From Streptomyces sp. NBC_01217 (GTDB taxonomy: Bacteria; Actinomycetota; Actinomycetes; Streptomycetales; Streptomycetaceae): DNA of 64,000 nucleotides. A program made the translations under genes and the position numbers. The notes under the pieces are model-generated. The model worked only from the letters and a program-made list of their open reading frames with translations. It did no database searches and had not been told where the DNA came from. How positions within the stretch are numbered: position 1 is the stretch's first letter; every line of letters begins with the position of its first letter. Below are positions 1 to 7,643 of the stretch, in pieces. The stretch spans positions 310,001 through 374,000 of the forward strand of contig NZ_CP108538.1 of assembly GCF_035994185.1 (NCBI RefSeq), in the 5' to 3' direction.

Positions 1-98
1 ACAATTCTGTGCGGGCCCGGGAACTTCCCGCCGATGCGCCACGACTACCTCTGCGACTCCCCGAACCACGGATCGCCAAGCCGGAGGACCGACGAATC

Positions 99-692
99 AT
101 GCGCACCACCACAACGACGTCCATACCCTGGGGATCCCGCCGCCTGCGTGCCCTCGCCGCCGCCTCGGCAGCCGCTGCGCTGGGAATGATCACCCTTGCC
201 GGCTGCAGCACGGACAGCCCCTCCCCGTCGGGCGCAGCCGGCTCCGCAACGGCGAGCCCCGGCAAGGTGGCCGCCACCGCGGCGCCGGTCACCATGAGGG
301 ACCCGTGGGTGAAGGTCGCCGAGTCCGGAATGGCGGGGGCGTTCGGAACGCTGGTCAACAGCACCGGCGCCGACATCACCGTCGTGTCCGCCACCTCGGG
401 CTCCTCCGAGAAGATGGAACTTCACGAGGTCGCCGACGTGGACGGCAAGACGCTGATGCGCCCCAAGGAGGGAGGGTTCGTCATCCCGGCCAAGGGCAGC
501 CACACACTCGAGCCGGGCAGCGACCATCTGATGCTGATGGGCCTCACCAGGGCCATGAAGCCGGGTGATGAGATCCCCGTCACCCTGGCCTTCAAGGACG
601 GGCGGACGCTGAAGTTCACCGCCGTCGCCAAGGAGTTCGCGGGCGGCAAGGAGAACTACGACTCCGGCACGTCCGACATGAAGAAGGACTGA
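99..692 (+). CDS. PCu(A)C-domain copper chaperone lipoprotein (ECuC-like)
   Basis: A 197-residue secreted lipoprotein that should bind copper on the outer face of the membrane and pass it to cuproenzymes. The signal peptide ends in the lipobox LAGC with the lipidated Cys at residue 36. The C-terminal half carries the PCu(A)C pattern: MELH, then a Met about ten residues on (TLMRP), then a His/Met cluster HLMLMG. The ATG at 99 is chosen because a GGAGG lies 11 bases before it and the signal peptide begins there; the reading frame stays open upstream. The DyP peroxidase gene follows after 9 bases, so the two are probably co-transcribed. In Streptomyces the matching ECuC-DtpA pair serves extracellular copper trafficking; that link is from family knowledge. 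Confidence 0.88.
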   Translation: MRTTTTTSIPWGSRRLRALAAASAAAALGMITLAGCSTDSPSPSGAAGSATASPGKVAATAAPVTMRDPWVKVAESGMAGAFGTLVNSTGADITVVSATSGSSEKMELHEVADVDGKTLMRPKEGGFVIPAKGSHTLEPGSDHLMLMGLTRAMKPGDEIPVTLAFKDGRTLKFTAVAKEFAGGKENYDSGTSDMKKD

Positions 693-701
693 CCACCCGC
701 C

Positions 702-1946
702 ATGGAGGAGAACCGCATCCCACCGGTGAGCCGCCGCAGGCTGCTGGCCGGCGGAGCGCTCACCGTCACAGGCGCCCTCGCCGGCGCCACGGTCACCGCC
801 GCCGCGGGCTCGCGTAACAGCACCGGGGGCAGCGCCGGACATCGCCACCAGAGCGTCGCCGTCGCCTACGGCGAGCAGACCGTGCCCTTCCGCGGCAGGC
901 ACCAGGCCGGCATCGCCACCCCCGCCCAGGCCCACGCCGCGTTCCTCGGCTTCGAACTGGCCAAGGACACGGACCGCGCGGCCCTCGGCCGGATGATGCG
1001 GCTGCTCACCGACGACGCCGCCCGTCTCACGCGGGGTGAGCCGGCCCTGGCCGACACCGAACCCGAACTCGCGGTGCTGCCGGCCCGGCTGACCGTGACC
1101 TTCGGGTTCGGACCCGGGCTGTTCAAGACCGCGGGCGTCGAAGACCAGCGGCCCGCGTCCCTCGAACCGCTGCCGCGGTTCACCATCGACCGGCTGCAGG
1201 ACCGCTGGAGCGGCGGCGACCTGCTGATCCAGATCTGTGCCGACGACCCGCTCACCGTCGCGCACGCCCAACGGATGCTGACCAAGGACGCCCGGACGTT
1301 CGCCCGGCTGCGCTGGACGCAGCGCGGGTTTCGCCGCGGGCGCGGCATCGAGGACGAACAGGTCACCCAGCGCAATCTCATGGGCCAGCTCGACGGCACC
1401 GCCAATCCCGCCCCGGACGACGACGTCTTCTCGGACATCGTCTGGACCGACGCGGGACCGCGGTGGCTGCGTGACGGCGGAACCACTCTCGTACTGCGGC
1501 GGATCCGCATCGAGTTGGAGACCTGGGACGCCGCCGACACCGGCGCCAAGGAGTTCACCATCGGCCGGAGGCTACGCACCGGCGCGCCCCTCACCGGCAC
1601 CGTGGAGAAGGACACCCCCGACTTCGACGCCAAGGACGACCTCGGCTTCCCGGTGATCTCCGCACACGCCCACATACGCCGGGCCCACGTGGCAGAGGAC
1701 CGGCGGCGCATCTTCCGCCGCCCGTACAACTACGACGAGGCCGCAGCCGCGGACGGTCGGTCGGAGACCGGCCTGCTCTTCGCCTCGTTCCAACGCGACA
1801 TAGGCGAGCAGTTCCTGCCGATCCAGCGCCGCCTCGCCGAGTCCGACCTCCTCAACCAGTGGACCACCCCGATCGGCTCCGCGGTCTTCGCGGTCCCGCC
1901 CGGCGACAACACCAACGGCTGGATCGGGGAGACGCTGCTCGGCTGA
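702..1946 (+). CDS. dtpA: Tat-exported DyP-type haem peroxidase (DtpA/EfeB-like)
   Basis: A 414-residue dye-decolourising peroxidase, a normal length for the class. The N terminus has a twin-arginine signal (SRRRLLAGG, residues 10-18) followed by a hydrophobic stretch, so the folded haem enzyme should be exported by Tat. The GxxDG motif with the distal Asp is seen as GQLDGTAN around residue 230, and a His-rich ISAHAHIRRAH segment near residue 320 is the likely proximal-haem region. It sits directly behind a copper-chaperone lipoprotein, the arrangement known for DtpA, which helps mature secreted copper oxidases. EfeB-type iron transport is less likely because no EfeU/EfeO genes are visible. 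Confidence 0.9.
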   Translation: MEENRIPPVSRRRLLAGGALTVTGALAGATVTAAAGSRNSTGGSAGHRHQSVAVAYGEQTVPFRGRHQAGIATPAQAHAAFLGFELAKDTDRAALGRMMRLLTDDAARLTRGEPALADTEPELAVLPARLTVTFGFGPGLFKTAGVEDQRPASLEPLPRFTIDRLQDRWSGGDLLIQICADDPLTVAHAQRMLTKDARTFARLRWTQRGFRRGRGIEDEQVTQRNLMGQLDGTANPAPDDDVFSDIVWTDAGPRWLRDGGTTLVLRRIRIELETWDAADTGAKEFTIGRRLRTGAPLTGTVEKDTPDFDAKDDLGFPVISAHAHIRRAHVAEDRRRIFRRPYNYDEAAAADGRSETGLLFASFQRDIGEQFLPIQRRLAESDLLNQWTTPIGSAVFAVPPGDNTNGWIGETLLG

Positions 1947-2402
1947 GAGGCCGGCCCGGCGTGCGCTCCACCGCCACCTGCGGGGGCACGACAATGGCGA
2001 TGCTGCGCTTGCGCCCCATGGCTCTCTCACGGCATGGCCTCGCGCAGCTGCCGAGTGCCTATCGCTGTGAGCGGCACGAAGGCTGCGGACGAATCGCCGT
2101 GCGATCAGCCGGTACCTGCCATGTGCGGGTGGAGTGCACCGGGGCGGATGGCGCCTCGCTGACTGAAGCCGCTCCAGCGCGCGGCAGACTTCCAGCACAG
2201 TGAGGTGCTCGGTGATCTGGGTGATGACATGCGGTCGGTCCGGCAGCCGAGGCAGCTCCCGGGATCGCGAAGTTGTCGGCCTCGGACCGGGAGCCGGTGA
2301 ATACGTTCTCGTCGGTGCCGACGCCGAAATGCGCGGCGACCTGGTCGCGGGCGCGGGCCGGTGCCTGCTCGGGCTCTCCGCCGAGCGCGGGAGGGATGAC
2401 CG
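1947..2402. other. 456-base gap without a convincing gene
   Basis: Both strands have short open frames, but none shows a recognisable domain or a good ribosome site. Minus-strand text such as HFGVGTDENVFTG hints at a decayed coding sequence that I cannot assign. Confidence 0.4.
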
Positions 2403-3074
2403 TCACGCGGCGGCTACGGTGTCCACGGGCAGCTCGGCCAGCCGCCATTCCAACATTCCGTCGGTCAGCCGTACGGCACGGCGGCCGCGGGCATTCAGCA
2501 GACGTACGGCGTCGTAGGCCAGCACGCAGTAGGCGCCACGGCAGTACGCAACGACCTCGGCGTCGTCCGGTAGCTCCGCGATGCGGTCGGCGAGCTGATC
2601 GACCGGGATGGAGAGGGCACCGGGAATGTGCCCGGCGGCGTACTCCTCGGCCGGGCGCACATCCAGGACGACGACCTCGCCCGTCCCCGCGCGGGCCAGC
2701 AGTTCCTCCCGCCCGACTTCCTCCGTCTCACCCGCGTCGCCGAGATAGGCAGTGCGGGCGGGCTCGACGCCTGCCTGATGGGCCCGGGCAACCTGGCGCA
2801 GCAGCGCGTACAGGGTGGCGACGTCTTCCCCGGCCAGCCTGTAGTGGATGCGTACGCCTTCGCGGCGGGTGGCCACGAGCCCTGCCTGCTTGAGGGTCTG
2901 CAGATGTGCCGAGGCGGTGGTCAGATTCAGTCCAGCCGCCTTCGCCAGCGCGTCGACGGAACGCTCGCCCTGGGCGAGCAGATCGAGCAGTTCCAGACGC
3001 TTTCCGCTGCTCAGTGCCTTGCCGGTGTGGGCGAAGGCGTCGTACAGCGCCGCCTTGTTCGCGGGGTCTCCCAT
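2403..3074 (-). CDS. ArsR-family regulator fused to a rhodanese domain
   Basis: A 223-residue fusion. Residues 1-95 form an ArsR/SmtB winged helix (KRLELLDLLAQGERSVDALA, then LTTASAHLQTLKQAGLV). Residues 115-220 form a rhodanese domain with VVVLDVRPAEEYAAGHIPGA and the active-site loop CRGAYC, so two Cys flank the loop. Family knowledge suggests a regulator whose DNA binding responds to sulfane sulfur or to a thiol-reactive metalloid bound at the rhodanese Cys. The ATG at 3074 is used because the domain starts there and the 20-bp palindrome lies just upstream; the frame is open further up. It is divergent from the rhodanese/MFS pair that it probably controls. Confidence 0.85.
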   Translation of the reverse strand: MGDPANKAALYDAFAHTGKALSSGKRLELLDLLAQGERSVDALAKAAGLNLTTASAHLQTLKQAGLVATRREGVRIHYRLAGEDVATLYALLRQVARAHQAGVEPARTAYLGDAGETEEVGREELLARAGTGEVVVLDVRPAEEYAAGHIPGALSIPVDQLADRIAELPDDAEVVAYCRGAYCVLAYDAVRLLNARGRRAVRLTDGMLEWRLAELPVDTVAAA

Positions 3075-3083
3075 GGGATCCTC

Positions 3084-3103
3084 CAATATTCTATGGAATA
3101 TTG
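3084..3103. promoter_or_regulatory. Perfect inverted repeat between divergent genes, likely ArsR-rhodanese operator
   Basis: CAATATTC-TATG-GAATATTG: two perfect 8-base arms, strikingly AT-rich for this DNA. It lies 9 bases upstream of the ArsR-rhodanese start and about 50 bases before the divergent rhodanese/MFS operon. Imperfect AT-rich dyads of this type are usual ArsR targets; binding is inferred. Confidence 0.7.
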
Positions 3104-3155
3104 TAAGCGAGGGCGATGCCACTCCGCCCGCATCGACGCACCGACGGGAGAAGCC

Positions 3156-3482
3156 ATGGCCTTCGCCGATGATCATCTGACACCCCTGGTCGACGCAGAG
3201 CTGGGCAACAGCGCCTGCCTCGTCGGCGTGGGAGACGGCCGAGCCCTGGCCAGGGACGCGAGTCGGGACCTGTGCGCCCTCCGCGAAAACCGGCCCACCC
3301 TGAGCGTCGCCCTCGCCGCCGACATCCGGCAGACCGCCGAGCACATCCCCGGCGCGACCCACGGAGTACTCGGCGACCTTGCCGCCCGTATCGATGAGGC
3401 ACCGACCGGAGCGGCCATCACCTGCGGCCACGGCGAGCGCGCCATGACAGCCGCGGGCCGCCCCCCGGAGGCGACCGCGTGA
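3156..3482 (+). CDS. Short rhodanese-like protein coupled to MFS transporter
   Basis: A 108-residue protein. The middle and end resemble the core of a rhodanese: ADIRQTAEHIPGATHGVLGDL matches the conserved AEYxxGHIPGAxHVPLG region, and AAITCGHGERAMTAA matches the active-site loop with Cys in CGHGER. The end is shorter than in a full domain, with little left after the active-site helix, and the N-terminal LVDVR-type strand is weak. The ATG at 3156 follows GACGGGAG. Its stop overlaps the GTG of the MFS gene by 4 bases, so translation of the two is coupled. It may carry sulfur to, or gate, the transporter; it could also be a degenerate domain kept for coupling. Confidence 0.6.
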   Translation: MAFADDHLTPLVDAELGNSACLVGVGDGRALARDASRDLCALRENRPTLSVALAADIRQTAEHIPGATHGVLGDLAARIDEAPTGAAITCGHGERAMTAAGRPPEATA

Positions 3483-4873
3483 GCGCCCCGAGCACCACCG
3501 AGAGCAGTGGCATACGGCTCGGACTGCGTGCCAACCTCGCCCAGTTCACCCTGCTCATCGCCGTCAATGCCCTGGTAGGCGGAATGCTGGGCCAGGAGCG
3601 CACCGTCCTGCCGCTGCTCGCCGACCAGGTCTTCCACCTGGCCGCCTACACCTCCGCGTTGACCTACATCCTGGCCTTCGGGACCACCAAGGCGGTCACG
3701 AACTTCCTCGCCGGGACTCTCTCCGACCGCTACGGCCGCAAGCCCGTCCTGGTCGCGGGCTGGTTGATCGCGCTGCCGGTGCCGGCCATGCTCGCCTGGG
3801 GTCCGTCATGGGGCTGGATCGTCGGCGCCAATGTCCTGCTCGGCGTCTCCCAGGGGCTGGCCTGGTCCACCACCGTCATCATGAAGATCGACCTGGCCGG
3901 ACCCGAGCGCCGCGGTCTGGCCATGGGCTTCAACGAGGCCGCCGGATACGGCGCGGTCGCCGCCACCGCCATGGCCACCGGCGCCATCGCCGCCCACGCC
4001 GGACTACGCCCCGAACCCTTCTTCCTCGGTGCCGCCTACGCGGCTCTGGGCCTGGGGATCTCCGTCTTCGCCGTCCGCGAGACACGGGCCCATGCCCTGG
4101 CCGAAGCGGCGCTCCACCCGCAGCAGGACGTCGCCGAGACCGGGTTGAGCACCGGCCTGATCGCCCGGCGTACCAGCTTCAGCGACAAGGCTCTGTCCGC
4201 CGCCAGCCAGGCGGGCATGGTCAACAACCTCAATGACGCCCTGGCCTGGGGCATCTTCCCGCTGCTCTTCGCCTCCCACGGGCTGTCGATCGCACAGATC
4301 GGCATCCTCGCCGCGCTGTACCCGGCCGTCTGGGGCGCCGGCCAGCTGCTCACCGGCTGGTGGTCCGATCACATCGGCCGTAAGCACCTGATCACCAGCG
4401 GGATGCTGCTGCAGGCCGTAGCCATCGCCTTCGTCGCCGCGGGCACCACCTTCGGTGTCTGGGCAACCGCTCAGATCCTCCTCGGCGTCGGCACCGCCCT
4501 CGTCTACCCCACCCTGCTCGCCGTCATCGGCGATGTCGCCCACCCCGCGTGGCGTGCACGCGCTGTCGGCGTCTACCGCCTGTGGCGCGACGGCGGCTTC
4601 GCCGTGGGCGCCCTCCTCGCCGGAGCCATCGCCGACGTGTACAGCCTGACCACTGCCATCTGGGCCGTCTCCGCCCTCACTGCGGCGTCCGGACTGCTCG
4701 TCGCGGTCCGCATGTACGAAACGCGCCCACAAGCCGCCCCCTGGTCACCAGATGGCCGGGAGCCCGACAAGGCCGCCCGCCAGCACGTCACCGCGGACCC
4801 GCAGTTCCTCGACCGGCACGGCAGGCCGCATCGCCGGGAGACGCGGGATGAGTCGGGCGACGGCGATCTGTAG
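3479..4873 (+). CDS. Major facilitator superfamily exporter
   Basis: A 464-residue membrane protein with about twelve hydrophobic segments. The loop signature between segments 2 and 3 is present (GTLSDRYGRKPVLVAG), with an analogous DHIGRKHLI in the second half. Substrate unknown; its place behind an ArsR-rhodanese regulator and a rhodanese suggests efflux of a sulfur or metalloid compound. GTG start overlaps the previous stop. The last 45 or so residues (from about ETRPQAAPW) are hydrophilic and are encoded antisense to a cytochrome P450 remnant, so the original C terminus was probably lost by recombination and replaced with read-through. Confidence 0.8.
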   Translation: MSAPSTTESSGIRLGLRANLAQFTLLIAVNALVGGMLGQERTVLPLLADQVFHLAAYTSALTYILAFGTTKAVTNFLAGTLSDRYGRKPVLVAGWLIALPVPAMLAWGPSWGWIVGANVLLGVSQGLAWSTTVIMKIDLAGPERRGLAMGFNEAAGYGAVAATAMATGAIAAHAGLRPEPFFLGAAYAALGLGISVFAVRETRAHALAEAALHPQQDVAETGLSTGLIARRTSFSDKALSAASQAGMVNNLNDALAWGIFPLLFASHGLSIAQIGILAALYPAVWGAGQLLTGWWSDHIGRKHLITSGMLLQAVAIAFVAAGTTFGVWATAQILLGVGTALVYPTLLAVIGDVAHPAWRARAVGVYRLWRDGGFAVGALLAGAIADVYSLTTAIWAVSALTAASGLLVAVRMYETRPQAAPWSPDGREPDKAARQHVTADPQFLDRHGRPHRRETRDESGDGDL

Positions 4874-4912
4874 TTCCATGCGGGCCAGAGGTGCGCCGAT
4901 GCAGTAGCGCGT
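4745..4912 (-). pseudogene. C-terminal remnant of a cytochrome P450
   Basis: Read on the minus strand, the segment gives RYCIGAPLARMELQIAVARL followed about 30 residues later by GGLVGLPAIW and a stop. This is the haem-binding Cys loop (normally HxCxGxxLAR) through to the C terminus of a bacterial P450, with the His before the Cys region altered. Everything upstream of the Cys loop is missing. It overlaps the tail of the MFS gene in antisense. Confidence 0.8.
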
Positions 4913-4926
4913 GATCGGCCTCCTCC

Positions 4927-5249
4927 GTGTCGGCGATGGCCCGACTGGAGGAGTGGCGACTGCCCGATGTGGCCTTCACCGCCGAGCTGGTGGTCAGCGA
5001 ACTCGTCACCAACGCGATCCGCTACGGCCGACCACCCGTCCAGCTGCGCCTGATCCACGACACCGTGCTCATCTGCGAGGTGTCCGACAGCAGCAGCACC
5101 GCCCGCATCTGCGACGGGCCCGCACTTTCGACGAAGGCGGCCGCGGTCTGCTGCTCGTCGCCCAGCTCGCCCAGCGCTGGGGAACACGCCACCATGCCGG
5201 CGGAAAGACGATCTGGGCGGAGATCGACCTTCCCGGCGGGCGAGCGTGA
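4927..5249 (+). pseudogene. Frameshifted HATPase (anti-sigma/SpoIIE-associated ATP-binding) fragment
   Basis: The first part in one frame reads FTAELVVSELVTNAIRYG, the N-box of serine-kinase-like HATPase domains found at the C terminus of Streptomyces PP2C phosphatases. About 60 residues on, the homology jumps to another frame, DEGGRGLLLVAQLAQRWGTR then GKTIWAEIDLP, the G-box end of the same domain. The phosphatase part is absent. A truncated and frameshifted remnant that abuts the P450 scrap. Confidence 0.8.
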
Positions 5250-5615
5250 CCGGCCCTGCCCACCGGCTGGTGCCGGATTTCTCGAACGGCGTACCCACAC
5301 CGGCGTCGTAGACGGCGGATTGGTAGTGCGAGTCGGTCGAGCTGTACGAGGTGGTGGACGGTGAAGGCCAGGCCTTCACCGACGTGGCCGGCCGGCGAGG
5401 CCGGCCGCCTCGAACCTGCTCAACCGGCGAACCGCGCCGAGGCCGGCCAGCCGACCCCGGCGAAGGCCATCGCGGCGGCCGACCAGAGCCTGAAGACGGC
5501 CGGGAAGACCCTCGGCGAGATGCGGTGGCCCCTGCGACAGCAGGGCGTCAGTCTCCGCCCCGGCCCCTTCGAACTTGCGTGCAGGCATTCCGGCCGAACC
5601 GTTTCGCGGACATCA
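5250..5615. other. 366-base gap without a gene
   Basis: Open frames exist on both strands but none has a recognisable domain. The sequence leads into the operator/promoter of the rhodanese gene at 5703. Confidence 0.4.
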
Positions 5616-5631
5616 ATACCCCAGGGGGTAT
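5616..5631. promoter_or_regulatory. CstR-type operator 1 (ATACCC-N4-GGGTAT)
   Basis: ATACCCCAGGGGGTAT, identical to the copy at 42184. It abuts the -35 element of the promoter for the rhodanese gene at 5703. The dyad matches the G/C-tract operators of CsoR-family repressors. Confidence 0.85.
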
Positions 5632-5661
5632 TTGACAAGCTCGCCCGCACCGCCCTACCGT
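5632..5661 (+). promoter_or_regulatory. Promoter of the first sulfur regulon
   Basis: TTGACA (5632-5637), 18-base spacer, TACCGT (5656-5661). It is bracketed by two operator palindromes, so repressor could bind over the -35 and the early transcribed region. Confidence 0.6.
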
Positions 5662-5671
5662 CAATGACGAA

Positions 5672-5687
5672 ATACCCATGGGGGTAT
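5672..5687. promoter_or_regulatory. CstR-type operator 2
   Basis: ATACCCATGGGGGTAT, 16 bases before the start of the rhodanese gene and next to its ribosome site GGAGGTG. Confidence 0.85.
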
Positions 5688-5702
5688 CTGGAGGTGACAA
5701 TC

Positions 5703-6029
5703 ATGGCATGCGAAGCGGATCTGGAAGCCTTCGCCGCCGCATGGGCCTCAGGGGCGTTCGTACTGGATGTGCGGGAGCCGGAGGAGTACCGGGCCAGGCA
5801 TGCACCCGGCGCGCAGCTCGCCCCGCTGTCCGCCCTGACCGCCGCGACAGAGCTAGTGCCCAAGGACCGGCCGGTGTACGTGATCTGCGCCAGCGGCAAT
5901 CGCAGCCTCTGGACCACCGACCGGCTCGTCGCCGTCGGGGTCGACGCATTCCCGGTTGCCGGCGGCACCGCGGGCTGGGCCCGCTCGGGCCGCCCGCTCG
6001 CAACGGGACTCGCACACGGATCCGTCTGA
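5703..6029 (+). CDS. Single-domain rhodanese (sulfurtransferase)
   Basis: A 108-residue stand-alone rhodanese. Features visible: FVLDVREPEEYRARHAPGA (substrate-side strand and helix), and active-site loop CASGNRS with the catalytic Cys. The GGAGGTG ribosome site just upstream fixes the ATG at 5703; the open frame upstream is non-coding promoter. It should move sulfane sulfur between thiol carriers in the cytoplasm and is the first gene of the CstR-controlled set. Confidence 0.88.
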   Translation: MACEADLEAFAAAWASGAFVLDVREPEEYRARHAPGAQLAPLSALTAATELVPKDRPVYVICASGNRSLWTTDRLVAVGVDAFPVAGGTAGWARSGRPLATGLAHGSV

Positions 6030-6081
6030 CGACACCCGCGCACCCCTGAACGACGCTCCCACCGCCGGGCCACCTCGACCT

Positions 6082-6107
6082 CTCATATACCCCACTGGGT
6101 ATATGAG
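6082..6107. promoter_or_regulatory. CstR-type operator 3, extended 11-bp arms
   Basis: CTCATATACCC-CACT-GGGTATATGAG, perfect over 11-base arms; the shared ATACCC-N4-GGGTAT core is 6087-6102. It ends 26 bases before the CstB-like start. Confidence 0.88.
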
Positions 6108-6132
6108 CCCGCATTCACTACGGAGGCTTTCC

Positions 6133-7521
6133 ATGTTCTTCGCCCAGTACTACCTCGACTGCCTCTCCCAGGCGTCGTACATGATCGCCGATGAGGACAC
6201 CGGCCAGGCCGTGGTGGTCGACCCGCGCCGGGACATCTCGGAGTACATCGCGGACGCCGAGGCCCGAGGCCTCACCGTCGTCGGCGTCATCAACACCCAC
6301 TTCCACGCGGACTTCGTCGCCGGCCACCTGGAGATGGCTGCCCGTACCGGTGCCTGGATCGGCTACGGCCGCCGCGCCGAGACCGAGTACCCCATCCGCA
6401 AGCTCGCCGAAAAAGAGACCATCAGCCTCGGCGGAGTCACCCTGGAGATCGTGGAGACTCCCGGCCACACTCCGGAGTCGATCAGCGTGCTGGTCTACGA
6501 GCACGGCCACGACACCGTTCCCTACGGGGTGCTGACCGGCGACGCGCTGTTCATCGGCGATGTGGGGCGCCCGGACCTGCTGGCCTCGGCCGGCGTGAGC
6601 GCCGAAGAGCTCGGCGCCATGCTCTACGACAGCGTCCAGCGCAAGCTGATGGGCCTTCCCGACGAGGTCCGCGTCTTCCCCGCCCACGGCGCGGGCTCGG
6701 CCTGCGGCAAGAACCTGTCCACCGACAAGCAGTCCACCATCGGCGAGCAACGCGCGACCAACTACGCCTGCGCGCCGATGAGTGAGAGCGAGTTCGTGGG
6801 CATCGTCGCCGCCGGCCAACCCGCCGCGCCCGGCTACTTCGCCTACGACGCCGGCCTCAACCGCAAGGACCGCGAGCTGTACGACCCCACCACGGCACCC
6901 AGGCCGCTGACCGCCGAGGAGTTCACCGCCCGACGCGCGGCCGGAGCGGTGGTCGTCGACGCCCGGGACCCGCAGGAGTTCGGGGCGGGCCACGTGCGCG
7001 GATCGATAAACGTCCCCGCCGACGGACGCTTTGCCGAGCAGGCGGGCACCGTCATCACCCCCGACCGGAAACTGCTGGTCATCGCCCCGCAGAACCGCGA
7101 AGAGGAGATCGTCACCCGACTCGCCCGCATCGGCTTCGACCACGTGGCCGGCTACCTTCGCGGCCCGGACGATGCTCTGGCGGCGATGGCGGACGAAGTC
7201 ACCCCCGCCAGCCGCCTGACCGCGGCCCAGCTGCGCACCGCTCTGGAGAGCGAACGGCCGCCGATCGTGCTCGACGTGCGCAACTGCGGCGAGCGCGGCG
7301 AGAACGGGTTCATCGACGGGGCCCTGCACATCGCCCTCGGCGAACTGCCCCGCCGCCTGGACGAGATCCCGCGTGACCAGCCGCTGGTCCTGCACTGCGC
7401 GGGAGGCCACCGTTCCTCCATCGCCGCCAGCCTGCTGCGCCACCACGACTTCACCGACGTCTCCGACGTCCTCGGCGGCTACGGCGCCTTGGCCCTGCTG
7501 AACACCCCGGTTACCGCCTGA
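6133..7521 (+). CDS. cstB: CstB-like persulfide dioxygenase with two rhodanese domains
   Basis: A 462-residue three-domain protein. Residues 1-235 are a metallo-beta-lactamase fold of the persulfide-dioxygenase class: THFHAD gives His56, His58 and Asp60, then ETPGHTP and GDALFIGDVGRPDL. Residues 255-350 form a rhodanese-like domain whose loop reads VIAPQN and lacks the catalytic Cys. Residues 360-460 form an active rhodanese with Cys422 in HCAGGHRSS. This is the CstB order (dioxygenase, pseudo-rhodanese, rhodanese), which converts low-molecular-weight persulfides to thiosulfate. ATG at 6133 follows GGAGG. Its own operator lies upstream. Confidence 0.92.
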   Translation: MFFAQYYLDCLSQASYMIADEDTGQAVVVDPRRDISEYIADAEARGLTVVGVINTHFHADFVAGHLEMAARTGAWIGYGRRAETEYPIRKLAEKETISLGGVTLEIVETPGHTPESISVLVYEHGHDTVPYGVLTGDALFIGDVGRPDLLASAGVSAEELGAMLYDSVQRKLMGLPDEVRVFPAHGAGSACGKNLSTDKQSTIGEQRATNYACAPMSESEFVGIVAAGQPAAPGYFAYDAGLNRKDRELYDPTTAPRPLTAEEFTARRAAGAVVVDARDPQEFGAGHVRGSINVPADGRFAEQAGTVITPDRKLLVIAPQNREEEIVTRLARIGFDHVAGYLRGPDDALAAMADEVTPASRLTAAQLRTALESERPPIVLDVRNCGERGENGFIDGALHIALGELPRRLDEIPRDQPLVLHCAGGHRSSIAASLLRHHDFTDVSDVLGGYGALALLNTPVTA

Positions 7522-7598
7522 CAGCGGCACCACAAAAGCCCAACGGCATCCGCGGAAGGGCCCTCCATGCCCTGCCGGGCCCGCCCACGCCTCCACAC

Positions 7599-7614
7599 AT
7601 ACCCCTCCGGGTAT
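7599..7614. promoter_or_regulatory. CstR-type operator 4
   Basis: ATACCCCTCCGGGTAT, 29 bases before the start of the rhodanese-membrane protein gene; suggests a separate promoter here. Confidence 0.85.
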
Positions 7615-7643
7615 TTTCCGCCCCCCTCATCAACGGAGCATGC

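Noticed and set aside
2273..2893. Plus-strand open frames opposite the ArsR-rhodanese gene
   Set aside because: Arg/Pro-rich text typical of antisense frames in high-GC DNA; no domain.
4573..5379. Single minus-strand gene across the P450 remnant region
   Set aside because: The P450 text is in a different frame and the open frame shows no domain.
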